This document shows positions 44,962 through 64,000 of a stretch of 64,000 nucleotides of DNA, in pieces (within the stretch, counting starts at the first letter, position 1; each line of letters starts with the position of its first letter). Location: NCBI GenBank assembly GCA_963731105.1, contig CAVSUM010000011.1, positions 310,001-374,000 on the forward strand, given 5' to 3'. Below the pieces are notes generated by a model that had not been told where the DNA came from, ran no database searches, and saw nothing but the letters and a program-made list of their open reading frames with translations. Both the position numbers and the translations under genes were made by a program. This DNA is from RPQJ01 sp963731105. Lineage in GTDB: Bacteria; Pseudomonadota; Gammaproteobacteria; Steroidobacterales; Steroidobacteraceae.

Positions 44962-45495
44962 ATGGCGCTGCGCTGGTACGTCGTGCACGCGTACTCGAAC
45001 TTCGAGCACAAGGTGTCCGAGTCGCTCCGCGAGCGCATCAAGCTCAAGGGGCTCGAGGACAAGTTCGGCGAGATCCTGGTGCCGACCGAGGAAGTCGTGG
45101 AGATGCGGGACGGGCAGCGCCGCCGCAGCGAACGCAAGTTCTTCCCCGGCTACGTGCTGGTGCAGATGGAGATGAACGAGGACACCTGGCACCTGGTGCG
45201 CGAGACCGCCAAGGTGCTCGGTTTCATCGGCGGCTCGCCGGAGAAGCCGGCGCCGATCACCGACCGCGAGGCGAACGCGATCCTGCGCCGCGTCGAGGAA
45301 GGCGCGGAGAAGCCGCGGCCGAAGGTGCTGTTCGAGCCCGGCGAGGTGGTGCGCGTCGTCAGCGGGCCGTTCAACGACTTCAACGGCGTCGTCGAGTCGG
45401 TGAACTACGAGAAGAGCCGCCTGCAGGTGGCGGTGCAGATCCTCGGGCGCTCGACGCCCGTGGAACTCGATTTCAGCCAGGTCGAGAAGGCCTGA
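44962..45495 (+). CDS. nusG: Transcription termination/antitermination factor NusG
   Basis: 177 residues. N-terminal NGN domain (RWYVVHAYSNFEHKV, FFPGYVLVQMEM) and C-terminal KOW domain (FEPGEVVRVVSGPFNDFNG). Couples RNA polymerase to Rho or the ribosome. Immediately after secE; a hairpin repeat follows before rplK. Confidence 0.98.
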   Translation: MALRWYVVHAYSNFEHKVSESLRERIKLKGLEDKFGEILVPTEEVVEMRDGQRRRSERKFFPGYVLVQMEMNEDTWHLVRETAKVLGFIGGSPEKPAPITDREANAILRRVEEGAEKPRPKVLFEPGEVVRVVSGPFNDFNGVVESVNYEKSRLQVAVQILGRSTPVELDFSQVEKA

Positions 45496-45500
45496 GGTGA

Positions 45501-45580
45501 GGGGATAGGGGATAGGGGATAGGGGATAGTGAAGAAGCCGGCTGCGCCGGCGCCTCCGGCACTACCCCCTACCCCCTAGT
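45501..45580 (+). repeat. GGGGATA hairpin repeat, copy 2 (between nusG and rplK)
   Basis: Four GGGGATA heptamers (45501-45528) ending in GTG; right arm CACTACCCCCTACCCCC at 45560-45576. The loop region contains a further GCCGGC-type stem. Lies 6 bp after the nusG stop. Confidence 0.75.
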
Positions 45581-45640
45581 CATTACCCCCTCGTAACGGG
45601 GAGCCCGCAAGGGCGCTTGGACCCACAGAGGTAGAGAGAG

Positions 45641-46072
45641 ATGGCAAAGAAAGTAAACGGTTACGTGAAGCTGCAGGTGCCTGCAGGCCAGGCGAACCCG
45701 AGCCCGCCGATCGGGCCGGCGCTCGGCCAGCAGGGCGTCAACATCATGGAGTTCTGCAAGCAGTTCAACGCGCAGACGCAGAACGTCGAGAAGGGGCTGC
45801 CGATCCCGGTGGTGATCACCGTGTACAGCGACCGCAGCTTCACCTTCATCATGAAGACGCCGCCGGCGTCGGTGCTGATCCGCAAGAGCATCGGCATCGA
45901 GAAGGGCAGCGGCACGCCGAACACCTCCAAGGTGGGCAAGATCACCCGCCAGCAGCTCGAGGAGATCGCGAAGACCAAGACGCCGGACCTGACGGCGGCC
46001 GATCTCGATGCGGCCGTGCGCACCATCGCCGGCAGCGCCCGCAGCATGGGCGTCGACGTGGAGGGGGTGTGA
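45641..46072 (+). CDS. rplK: 50S ribosomal protein L11
   Basis: 143 residues, part of the GTPase-associated centre and target of methylation by PrmA. VNGYVKLQVPAGQANPSPP and GPALGQQGVNIMEFCKQFN are diagnostic; the C-terminal RNA-binding part ends GSARSMGVDVEGV. It overlaps nothing; rplA starts 1 bp after its stop. Confidence 0.98.
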   Translation: MAKKVNGYVKLQVPAGQANPSPPIGPALGQQGVNIMEFCKQFNAQTQNVEKGLPIPVVITVYSDRSFTFIMKTPPASVLIRKSIGIEKGSGTPNTSKVGKITRQQLEEIAKTKTPDLTAADLDAAVRTIAGSARSMGVDVEGV

Positions 46073-46073
46073 C

Positions 46074-46769
46074 ATGGTTGCCATCGCAAAGCGCATGAAG
46101 CCCTGGGCCGAGAAAATCCAGCCGGGCAAGCAGTTCCCGATCGACGACGCGCTCGCGCTCGTCAAGCAGTTCGCCACCGCCAAGTTCGACGAGGCAGTGG
46201 ACGTCGCCGTCAACCTCGGCATCGACGCCTCGAAGTCGGACCAGCAGGTGCGCGGCTCGACCGTGCTGCCGCACGGCACCGGCAAGTCGGTGCGGGTCGC
46301 CGTGTTCACCTCGGGCAAGAACGCCGATGCCGCGCGCGAGGCGGGTGCCGACATCGTCGGCCTCGAGGACCTCGCCGAGAAGGTGAAGGCCGGCGAGCTG
46401 AATTTCGACGTGGTCGTGGCGAGCCCGGACGCGATGCGCGTCGTGGGCCAGCTCGGCCAGATCCTCGGCCCCCGCGGCCTGATGCCGAACCCCAAGGTCG
46501 GCACGGTGACCCCGGACGTGGCGAACGCGGTGCGCAATGCCAAGGCCGGCCAGGTCCGCTTCCGCGCGGACAAGGCGGGCGTCATCCACTGCACCATCGG
46601 CAAGGCCAGCTTCGAGGTCAAGGCGCTGCACGAGAACCTGCACGCGCTGCTCGCCGACCTGCAGAAGGCCAAGCCGGCCGCCGCCAAGGGCGTGTTCTTC
46701 AAGCGCGTGTCGGTGTCCTCGACCATGGGGCCCGGCGTGCAGGTGGACCAGGCGAGCCTCGGCGCGTAG
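46074..46769 (+). CDS. rplA: 50S ribosomal protein L1
   Basis: 231 residues, L1-stalk protein and, in E. coli, translational repressor of the L11 operon. DVAVNLGIDASKSDQQVRG, ILGPRGLMPNPKVGTV and FKRVSVSSTMGPGVQVD are diagnostic. The ATG at 46074 follows the rplK stop by 1 bp. Confidence 0.98.
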   Translation: MVAIAKRMKPWAEKIQPGKQFPIDDALALVKQFATAKFDEAVDVAVNLGIDASKSDQQVRGSTVLPHGTGKSVRVAVFTSGKNADAAREAGADIVGLEDLAEKVKAGELNFDVVVASPDAMRVVGQLGQILGPRGLMPNPKVGTVTPDVANAVRNAKAGQVRFRADKAGVIHCTIGKASFEVKALHENLHALLADLQKAKPAAAKGVFFKRVSVSSTMGPGVQVDQASLGA

Positions 46770-46854
46770 GCGCCGCGGCCGCAGGACGATTCGACGAGTT
46801 GATGCTTCGGCCGGTTGCGGCCGCCAGTCGCCTCCGGGCGGCGGGCAGCCAGGG

Positions 46855-47015
46855 CCGGTCATCATCGCAGACCGCAGGCGGGGAGACGCTCCCCTTAATG
46901 GTTGCCTGCGCAGATGGTGGTACCCGAGTCAGTGTCTCACTGCCTTAAGGTCCCGCCCTCTAAAAGGGTGAACGCTCAGGGACGGGCGTTTTGTTCGGTA
47001 GATCTTCAGGCCAGG
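46855..47015 (+). promoter_or_regulatory. Ribosomal protein L10 leader
   Basis: 254-bp gap between rplA and rplJ, the usual place of the L10(L12)4-binding leader. ATGGTTGCCTGCGCAGATGG and GTCAGTGTCTCACTGCC look like the structured leader, and near its end CGCCC (46954-46958) can pair with GGGCG (46984-46988) before TTTTG, a possible attenuator. Identification rests on position and general form, not a computed match. Confidence 0.6.
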
Positions 47016-47023
47016 AGGAACAC

Positions 47024-47551
47024 ATGGCGCTCAGACTGGAAGACAAGAAGGCACTGGTGGCCGAGGTGAACGAGGTTGCGCTGCGCGCGCATTCCGTCGT
47101 CGCCGCGGAGTACCGGGGGCTGTCGGTTGCGAAGCTCACCGAGCTGCGCGCCAAGGCCCGCGCCTCCCGCGTCTACATGAGAGTGGTGAAGAACACGCTG
47201 GCCCGCCGGGCGGTCGCCGGCACTCAGTTCGAGTGCGTCGGTGACAAGCTCAAGGGCCCGCTGATCCTCGCCTTCTCGGAAGACGATCCGGGTGCGGCCG
47301 CGCGCCTGATCAAGGGCTTCGCCCGGGACAACGTCCTGCTCGTGCCGACCCTGGTGTCGCTCGGCGGGGTGGTGCTGTCGGGGCAGGACCTCGAGAAGGT
47401 GGCGAGCCTTCCCACGAAGGATCAGGCGATCGCGCAGCTGATGGGTGTGCTCAAGGCGCCCGTGGCCAAGTTCGTGCGCACGCTCGCCGAGCCTCACGCG
47501 AAGCTCGTGCGGACGATCGCCGCAGTCAAGGACCAGAAGGCGGCCGCGTAA
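47024..47551 (+). CDS. rplJ: 50S ribosomal protein L10
   Basis: 175 residues. Base of the L7/L12 stalk. LEDKKALVAEVNEVALRAHS, AEYRGLSVAKLTELR and RVVKNTLARRAV are typical; the C-terminal helix carries L12 dimers. Start ATG 47024 with AGGAGG upstream. Expected to repress its own leader. Confidence 0.98.
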   Translation: MALRLEDKKALVAEVNEVALRAHSVVAAEYRGLSVAKLTELRAKARASRVYMRVVKNTLARRAVAGTQFECVGDKLKGPLILAFSEDDPGAAARLIKGFARDNVLLVPTLVSLGGVVLSGQDLEKVASLPTKDQAIAQLMGVLKAPVAKFVRTLAEPHAKLVRTIAAVKDQKAAA

Positions 47552-47611
47552 AGCGGCTGCCGGACGTATCAACGGGTATCAGGCAAACTTTTTAATTCAG
47601 GAGTCACAACA

Positions 47612-47992
<381 letters not shown>

Positions 47993-48023
47993 CCGCGATG
48001 CGCGGGCTTCGTGCCCGTGCGCG

Positions 48024-48061
48024 GCGAGCCGGCTGGCGGGGTTGCCCGCCGGCCGGCTCGC
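48024..48061 (+). promoter_or_regulatory. Hairpin in the rplL-rpoB gap (candidate attenuator/processing site)
   Basis: GCGAGCCGGC-T-GGCGGG pairs with CCCGCC-G-GCCGGCTCGC across a short loop, a long stable stem with one mismatch. No T-run follows. In E. coli this gap holds an attenuator and an RNase III site; this stem is the likely equivalent. Confidence 0.5.
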
Positions 48062-48128
48062 CCGTCTTCGAGTGCAACTGGCGTCGAGCTGACCGGGCCG
48101 CGAGTGCGGCCGAGTAGAGGGTGATCGC

Positions 48129-52281
<4,153 letters not shown>

Positions 52282-52324
52282 CCGGGCCCCGGACCAGCAC
52301 TCGCGCGACGCACAGGGTGACGCA

Positions 52325-56533
<4,209 letters not shown>

Positions 56534-56568
56534 GGCGGCGGAGGGAGGGTGTCGCGCCAGTTGTCAAG

Positions 56569-56597
56569 TTGACAGCGGCAGGCCCCCTCCCTAGAAT
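56569..56597 (+). promoter_or_regulatory. Sigma70 promoter of the rpsL-rpsG-fusA operon
   Basis: TTGACA (56569-56574), exactly 17 bp, TAGAAT (56592-56597). The strongest promoter match in the window. It lies in the 209-bp gap between rpoC and rpsL, giving a leader of about 140 bases. Confidence 0.88.
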
Positions 56598-56656
56598 TTT
56601 GCGCCCTTTCATTGGGGCCGCCGGCGATCCACCCGCGCGGCCCCCTGAGTGTTCCA

Positions 56657-56688
56657 CCGGGCCGCCGTTTTGGCGGCCCGGTTCTTCT
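56657..56688 (+). promoter_or_regulatory. Attenuator-like hairpin in the rpsL leader
   Basis: CCGGGCCGCC pairs with GGCGGCCCGG (10 bp) around GTTTT, followed by TTCTTCT. It lies downstream of the promoter at 56569, so it could attenuate str operon transcription, or act as the rpoC terminator. Confidence 0.6.
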
Positions 56689-56742
56689 CGGCGGCAGCGC
56701 AACGATCCGCGCCCGCCGGCCTGATCTGGAGTCGGTAAGAGC

Positions 56743-57117
56743 ATGTCAACCGTCAATCAGCTGATCCGCGGCCCGCGCCGCCTCGACGCCGCCAAGAGCA
56801 AGGTGCCTGCACTGGGCAACTCGCCGCAGCGGCGTGGCGTCTGCACCCGCGTCTACACCACGACGCCGAAGAAGCCGAACTCGGCGCTGCGCAAGGTCGC
56901 CAAGGTGCGCCTCACCAACGGCTTCGAGGTGATCAGCTACATCGGCGGCGAAGGCCACAACCTGCAGGAGCACTCGGTGGTGCTGATCCGCGGTGGCCGC
57001 GTCAAGGACCTGCCCGGCGTCCGCTACCACACCGTGCGCGGCACGCTCGACTGCGCCGGCGTCAGCGAGCGCAAGCAGAGCCGCTCCAAGTACGGCGCCA
57101 AGCGCCCGAAGGGCTGA
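56743..57117 (+). CDS. rpsL: 30S ribosomal protein S12
   Basis: 124 residues, decoding-centre protein. Lys43 and Lys88 contexts are wild type: TTPKKPNSALRKVAKVRL and RVKDLPGVRYHTVRGTLD, so no streptomycin-resistance change is seen. Start ATG 56743; first gene of the str operon. Confidence 0.98.
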   Translation: MSTVNQLIRGPRRLDAAKSKVPALGNSPQRRGVCTRVYTTTPKKPNSALRKVAKVRLTNGFEVISYIGGEGHNLQEHSVVLIRGGRVKDLPGVRYHTVRGTLDCAGVSERKQSRSKYGAKRPKG

Positions 57118-57135
57118 GCCCTGCCTGTTCGACTG

Positions 57136-57160
57136 CCCACAGCCCACAGCCTACAGCCCA
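57136..57160 (+). repeat. Short tandem CCCACAG repeats between rpsL and rpsG
   Basis: Three heptamers, CCCACAG, CCCACAG and CCTACAG, then CCCA. A small intergenic tandem repeat of unknown role, distinct from the GGGGATA family. Confidence 0.6.
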
Positions 57161-57171
57161 GGTAATCCGCC

Positions 57172-57651
57172 ATGTCGCGTCGCTCCCAAGCCCCGGTCCG
57201 CAGCATCCTCCCCGACCCGAAGTTCAACAGCGTGCTGCTCGCCAAGTTCATGAACATGGTGATGGAGAGCGGCAAGAAGTCGGTGGCCGAGCGCATCGTC
57301 TACGGCGCGATCGACCGCATCTCCGAGCGCACCGGCCGCCAGCCGGACCAGGCGATCGAGCTGCTCACGCAGGCGCTCGACAACGTCAAGCCGATGGTCG
57401 AGGTGAAGTCCCGCCGCGTCGGTGGCGCCACCTACCAGGTGCCGGTCGAAGTGCGCTCCACGCGCCGCCAGACGCTCGCCATGCGCTGGCTGATCGACGC
57501 GGCCATTGCCCGCAGCGAGAAGTCCATGTCGCAGCGCCTCGCCGCCGAGCTGCTCGAGGCGTCGGAGAACCGCGGCGCCGCCGTGCGCAAGCGCGAGGAC
57601 ACGCACCGTATGGCCGACGCGAACAAGGCGTTCGCGCACTACCGCTGGTAA
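57172..57651 (+). CDS. rpsG: 30S ribosomal protein S7
   Basis: 159 residues. Head-domain 16S rRNA organiser. LLAKFMNMVMESGKKSVAER, VKSRRVGGATYQVPVEVRS and HRMADANKAFAHYRW at the C-terminus. In E. coli S7 regulates its own operon translation. Confidence 0.98.
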   Translation: MSRRSQAPVRSILPDPKFNSVLLAKFMNMVMESGKKSVAERIVYGAIDRISERTGRQPDQAIELLTQALDNVKPMVEVKSRRVGGATYQVPVEVRSTRRQTLAMRWLIDAAIARSEKSMSQRLAAELLEASENRGAAVRKREDTHRMADANKAFAHYRW

Positions 57652-57690
57652 GGCCCGTCCGGCCGCCACGCAGACCCAAGGATCACGACC

Positions 57691-59785
<2,095 letters not shown>

Positions 59786-59793
59786 GGCAGGAA

Positions 59794-59906
59794 GGGGATA
59801 GCGGATAGCGGATAGGGGATAGCGGATAGTGATCGGAGCGTGCGCACTGCTGGTGCCGCACTGCCGAATCCACCGCCTCTTCCACTATCCGCTATCCGCT
59901 AATCAC
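59794..59906 (+). repeat. GGGGATA-type hairpin repeat, copy 3 (between fusA and tuf 2)
   Basis: Five heptamers, GGGGATA and GCGGATA mixed (59794-59828), ending in GTG; right arm CACTATCCGCTATCCGC at 59883-59899. Both arms carry the C/G variant, so pairing is kept: covariation relative to copies 1, 2 and 4. Confidence 0.78.
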
Positions 59907-59933
59907 TAGTCACTTGTATTCGAGGTAAGGGTC

Positions 59934-61124
<1,191 letters not shown>

Positions 61125-61129
61125 GCACC

Positions 61130-61441
61130 ATGTCCAGACAGAACATCCGCATCCGCCTCAAAGCCTTCGATCATCGGCTGATCGACAACTCCGCCCGCGA
61201 GATCGTCGAGACCGCGAAGCGCACCGGCGCGACCGTGCGCGGCCCGGTGCCGCTGCCGGTCAAGATGGAGCGCTTCACGATCCTGATCTCGCCGCACGCC
61301 GACAAGGACGCGCGCGACCAGTACGAGCTGCGCACCCACAAGCGCCTGATGGACATCCTGAACCCGACCGACAAGACGGTGGACGCGCTGATGAAGCTCG
61401 AGCTGCCGGCCGGCGTGGACGTGCAGATCAAGCTCAACTAA
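61130..61441 (+). CDS. rpsJ: 30S ribosomal protein S10
   Basis: 103 residues. MSRQNIRIRLKAFDHRLID and GPVPLPVKMERFTIL are diagnostic; also the NusE antitermination factor. The ATG at 61130 is preferred over a GTG at 61121. It belongs to the tuf 2 transcript, separated from rplC by a hairpin repeat and a promoter. Confidence 0.98.
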   Translation: MSRQNIRIRLKAFDHRLIDNSAREIVETAKRTGATVRGPVPLPVKMERFTILISPHADKDARDQYELRTHKRLMDILNPTDKTVDALMKLELPAGVDVQIKLN

Positions 61442-61447
61442 TGATCC

Positions 61448-61525
61448 GTGATCAGGGGGTAGGGGATAGTGCAGAAGGCCGGCGCACCGGCCGCTTCCGC
61501 CCACTACCCCCTACCCCCTGATCAC
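61448..61525 (+). repeat. GGGGATA-type hairpin repeat, copy 4 (between rpsJ and rplC)
   Basis: Left arm GTGATCAGGGGGTAGGGGAT runs to AGTG at 61471; right arm CACTACCCCCTACCCCCTGA ends ATCAC at 61525. The arms are complementary over 24 positions with one A/C mismatch, enclosing a GCCGGCGCACCGGC stem. The most complete copy of the family. Together with 61526-61751 it fills the 310 bp without genes between rpsJ and rplC. Confidence 0.8.
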
Positions 61526-61542
61526 GACCCCCTTTCTTCAGG

Positions 61543-61570
61543 CTTGCAAAGTCGTTCCGGCCGCTACAAT
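61543..61570 (+). promoter_or_regulatory. Candidate promoter of the rplC-rplD-rplW-rplB genes
   Basis: CTTGCA (61543-61548), 16-bp spacer, TACAAT (61565-61570). TACAAT lies between CCGC and GCGG inverted arms. It gives a leader of about 170 bases before rplC. Confidence 0.55.
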
Positions 61571-61670
61571 AGGCGGCTCTCTTCTCGCCGAGGCCTGGCC
61601 GGGTAACCGGTACCGCTCGAGCGGCGCAGCCCGGTCCGCCGAAGGCTGCTCCACTCAGCCCCCTCGATGA

Positions 61671-61706
61671 GCGCTCGCCGCGTGCGGCGGGCGACGGTGT
61701 TTTTTT
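61671..61706 (+). promoter_or_regulatory. Terminator-like hairpin in the rplC leader (candidate S10-type attenuator)
   Basis: A GC-rich stem around 61673-61694 (TCGCC ... GGCGA, with CCGC/GCGG inside), then GGTG and seven T residues to 61706, 46 bp before the rplC ATG. Its place fits L4-type attenuation as known for the S10 leader of E. coli, but here it lies after rpsJ. Confidence 0.55.
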
Positions 61707-61751
61707 CAGCCCGGGCCAATCGCAGCCGGGGCGGTGTACGAGGACGAATCG

Positions 61752-62429
61752 ATGACGATCGGTCTGATTGGCCGCAAGGCCGGCATGACGCGCGTCTTCA
61801 CGGACGCGGGCGAATCGATCCCGGTGACGGTGATCGAGGCCCTGCCGAACCGCGTCACCCAGGTGAAGGCCGTCGAGAGCGACGGCTATCGCGCGGTGCA
61901 GGTCGCCTTCGGCGACCGCAAGCCCTCCCGCCTGTCGCGCTCGCTGGCCGGGCATTACGCCAAGGCCAAGGTCGCCCCGGGCGAAACGCTGGTCGAGTTC
62001 CGCCTCGCCGACGGCGAAGGCGCCGAGCTCGCGGCGGGCGCCGAGCTGAAGGTGGACATGTTCGCGGCCGGCCAGGTCGTCGACGTGGCCGGTACCACGG
62101 TCGGCAAGGGCTTTGCGGGCACGATCAAGCGCCACAACTTCGCGGGTGGCCCGGCCTCCCACGGCGCGTCGCTGTTCCACCGCACGCCCGGTTCGATCGG
62201 CCAGCGCCAGACGCCGGGCCGCGTGTTCCCGGGCAAGCGCATGTCCGGTCACATGGGCAACGTGCGGCGCACCATCGAGAACCTGAAGGTGATCGAGGTC
62301 GACGCTGCCCGCAACCTGCTGCTGGTGCGTGGCGCCGTGCCCGGCGCCCCGGGCGGCCAGGTGCTGGTGCGTCCCTCGGTCAAGGCTGCGCGCCGCGCCG
62401 CCCGCAAGACCCTCGCCCCGAAGAAGTAA
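61752..62429 (+). CDS. rplC: 50S ribosomal protein L3
   Basis: 225 residues. MTIGLIGRKAGMTRVF at the N-terminus and KRHNFAGGPASHGASLFHR in the extension near the peptidyl-transferase centre. The ATG at 61752 is chosen for the family N-terminus. rplD follows after 6 bp. Confidence 0.98.
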   Translation: MTIGLIGRKAGMTRVFTDAGESIPVTVIEALPNRVTQVKAVESDGYRAVQVAFGDRKPSRLSRSLAGHYAKAKVAPGETLVEFRLADGEGAELAAGAELKVDMFAAGQVVDVAGTTVGKGFAGTIKRHNFAGGPASHGASLFHRTPGSIGQRQTPGRVFPGKRMSGHMGNVRRTIENLKVIEVDAARNLLLVRGAVPGAPGGQVLVRPSVKAARRAARKTLAPKK

Positions 62430-62435
62430 GCCACC

Positions 62436-63056
62436 ATGGCCACGCAACTCAAGAACGTCACCCCGGGCGCCGCTTCCGGCAGCCTCGAGGTCTCCGAGAA
62501 GGCCTTCGGCCGTGATTTCAACGAGGCCCTGGTGCACCAGGTGGTCACCGCCTACATGGCGGCCGGCCGCGCCGGCACCAAGCGCCAGAAGAGCCGTGCC
62601 GAAGTGCGCGGCGGCGGCATCAAGCCGTGGAACCAGAAGGGTGGCGGCCGTGCCCGCGCCGGCTCGATCCGCAGCCCGATCTGGGTCGGCGGCGGTCGCG
62701 CCTTCGCCGCGCGCCCGCGCGACTACTCGCAGAAAGTCAACCGCAAGATGTACCAGGGCGCGTTGCGCGCGATGCTCTCCGAGCTCGCCCGCCTCGAGCG
62801 CCTGGTGGTGATCGAGTCGCTGGCGCTCGACGCGCCGAAGACGCGCCTGCTGGCCGCCCGGCTCAAGGAGCTCAAGCTCGAGAACGTGCTGATCCTGGTC
62901 GAGGCCCATGACGAGAAGCTCGAGCTGGCCTCGCGCAACCTGCACGGCGTGTCGGTGTTGCCGGTCGCGGCGATCGACCCGCGCAGCCTGCTGAGCCACG
63001 ACCACGTGCTGGCCACGGTCGCCGCGGTGCGCCTGCTGGAGGAGAAGCTGTCATGA
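62436..63056 (+). CDS. rplD: 50S ribosomal protein L4
   Basis: 206 residues. FNEALVHQVVTAYMAAGRAG and the exit-tunnel loop (KSRAEVRGGGIKPWNQKGGG, then RARAGSIRSPIW) are typical. In E. coli it regulates the S10 operon by attenuation. Overlaps rplW by 4 bp. Confidence 0.98.
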   Translation: MATQLKNVTPGAASGSLEVSEKAFGRDFNEALVHQVVTAYMAAGRAGTKRQKSRAEVRGGGIKPWNQKGGGRARAGSIRSPIWVGGGRAFAARPRDYSQKVNRKMYQGALRAMLSELARLERLVVIESLALDAPKTRLLAARLKELKLENVLILVEAHDEKLELASRNLHGVSVLPVAAIDPRSLLSHDHVLATVAAVRLLEEKLS

Positions 63057-63355
63057 GCAGCCCGGAACGTCTGATGACCGTGCTGCTCGCGCCGCACGTG
63101 TCCGAGAAGAGCGCCCGCATGGCCGAGCGCGACAACCAGGTGGTCTTCCGCGTGCGCCGCGACGCGTCGAAGCCCGAGATCAAGGCCGCCGTCGAGCTGA
63201 TGTTCGAGGTCAAGGTCGACGCCGTGCGCGTCGTCAACGTCGCCGGCAAGGCCAAGCGCTTCGGCGGCCGCCCGGGGCGCCGCTCGGACTTCAAGAAGGC
63301 CTACGTGAGCCTGGCCGAGGGCCAGAGCATCGATTTCGCCGGCGTCGAGAAGTGA
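63053..63355 (+). CDS. rplW: 50S ribosomal protein L23
   Basis: 100 residues. LLAPHVSEKSARMAERDNQV and VELMFEVKVDAVRVVNVAGK; tunnel-exit docking site for trigger factor and SRP. The ATG overlaps the rplD stop. Confidence 0.97.
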   Translation: MSSPERLMTVLLAPHVSEKSARMAERDNQVVFRVRRDASKPEIKAAVELMFEVKVDAVRVVNVAGKAKRFGGRPGRRSDFKKAYVSLAEGQSIDFAGVEK

Positions 63356-63384
63356 CTGCGGGCAACCTGACGGAAACCTGAATC

Positions 63385-64000
63385 ATGGCTCTCATCAAGA
63401 CCAAACCGACGTCGCCGGGCCGACGCTTCGTGCTGAAGCCGGACCGCTCGCACCTGCACAAGGGCGGGCCGGTCGCGTCGCTCACCGGCAGCCAGAAGCG
63501 CACCGGCGCCCGCAACAACCAGGGCCGCATCACCACGCGCCACAAGGGCGGCGGCCACCGGCAACGCTACCGTGACGTCGACTTCCTGCGCGCGAAGGAC
63601 GGCGTGCCGGGCAAGGTCGAGCGCCTCGAGTACGACCCGAACCGCAGCGCGCACCTCGCGCTGGTGCTGTACGCCGACGGCGAGCGCCGCTACATCCTCG
63701 CGCCCAAGGGCGTCGCGGCCGGCGACCCGATCGTGTCGGGCGTCGAGGCGCCGATCAAGGCGGGCAACGCGCTGCCGCTGCGCAGCATCCCGATCGGCAG
63801 CACGGTCCACAACGTCGAGCTGAAGCCCGGCCGCGGCGGCCAGCTGGCGCGCAGCGCCGGCGCCTCGGTGCAGCTCGTGGCCCGTGAGGGCCTCTACGCG
63901 ACGATCCGCCTGCGCTCGACCGAGATGCGCAAGGTGCACGTCGACTGCCGCGCCACCATCGGCGAGGTGGGCAACGGGGAACACAACCTGATCGTCTACG
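63385..64000 (+). CDS. rplB: 50S ribosomal protein L2, 3' end off the window
   Basis: First 205 codons. MALIKTKPTSPGRRFVLK, GRITTRHKGGGHRQRYRDVD and VHNVELKPGRGGQLARSAGA are diagnostic of L2. The catalytically important C-terminal histidine region lies beyond the window edge. Confidence 0.97.
   Translation, partial: MALIKTKPTSPGRRFVLKPDRSHLHKGGPVASLTGSQKRTGARNNQGRITTRHKGGGHRQRYRDVDFLRAKDGVPGKVERLEYDPNRSAHLALVLYADGERRYILAPKGVAAGDPIVSGVEAPIKAGNALPLRSIPIGSTVHNVELKPGRGGQLARSAGASVQLVAREGLYATIRLRSTEMRKVHVDCRATIGEVGNGEHNLIVY

Overview
The window is GC-rich, densely coded DNA from a gammaproteobacterium. The evidence is gene order: birA, coaX, a SPOR gene and tRNA-Thr on one side, and tRNA-Tyr, tRNA-Gly, tRNA-Thr, tuf, tRNA-Trp, secE, nusG, rplKAJL, rpoBC, rpsL, rpsG, fusA, tuf, rpsJ and rplCDWB on the other. 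A frame-corrected RpoB of about 1383 residues points towards the Xanthomonadales/Nevskiales side of the class. I do not recognise the genus.

Layout. 1-7.8 kb: feoA/feoB iron uptake, divergent from an ECF sigma / anti-sigma pair, then an amidinotransferase-lipocalin fusion, an AhpD-like protein, plsY, birA and coaX. 7.8-10.6 kb: two tandem small c-type cytochromes, a SPOR protein, tRNA-Thr(TGT), and a bactofilin with two small partner genes. 10.6-17.9 kb: a complete [NiFe]-hydrogenase maturation operon, hypCABDF, a HemW-like radical SAM gene, and hypE, without structural hydrogenase genes. 18.1-31.8 kb: an extracellular electron transfer locus. It has four OmcA/MtrC-type decaheme lipoproteins, each with a collagen-like Gly-X-Y tract after the lipid-anchored cysteine, a periplasmic MtrA/DmsE-type decaheme, an MtrB/PioB-type outer-membrane barrel, and a reverse-strand OB-fold lipoprotein. 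31.8-41.2 kb (minus strand): a V/A-type ATPase operon (G/H-C-I-K-F-E-A-B-D) ending in an SDR-DUF2867 gene. 41.3-42.7 kb: PilZ protein and murI. 42.7-64 kb: tRNA-tuf and the rplK-to-rplB expression superoperon, with tuf duplicated.

How it fits together. MtrA, MtrB and the surface decahemes would form an electron conduit across the outer membrane (50 hemes in five proteins). Iron uptake, hydrogenase maturation and small cytochromes nearby suit a respiratory metabolism using metals and perhaps H2. The direction of electron flow cannot be read from the sequence. The 33 kb from bactofilin to murI separates tRNA-Thr(TGT) from the tRNA-Tyr-Gly-Thr-tuf group that usually follows it in Gammaproteobacteria, so this looks like an accessory block in a conserved neighbourhood.

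Quality caveat. Eight single-base frame breaks occur, including one each in rpoB, fusA and birA, which must be functional. I therefore treat all of them as probable consensus errors and annotate the affected genes as whole genes.
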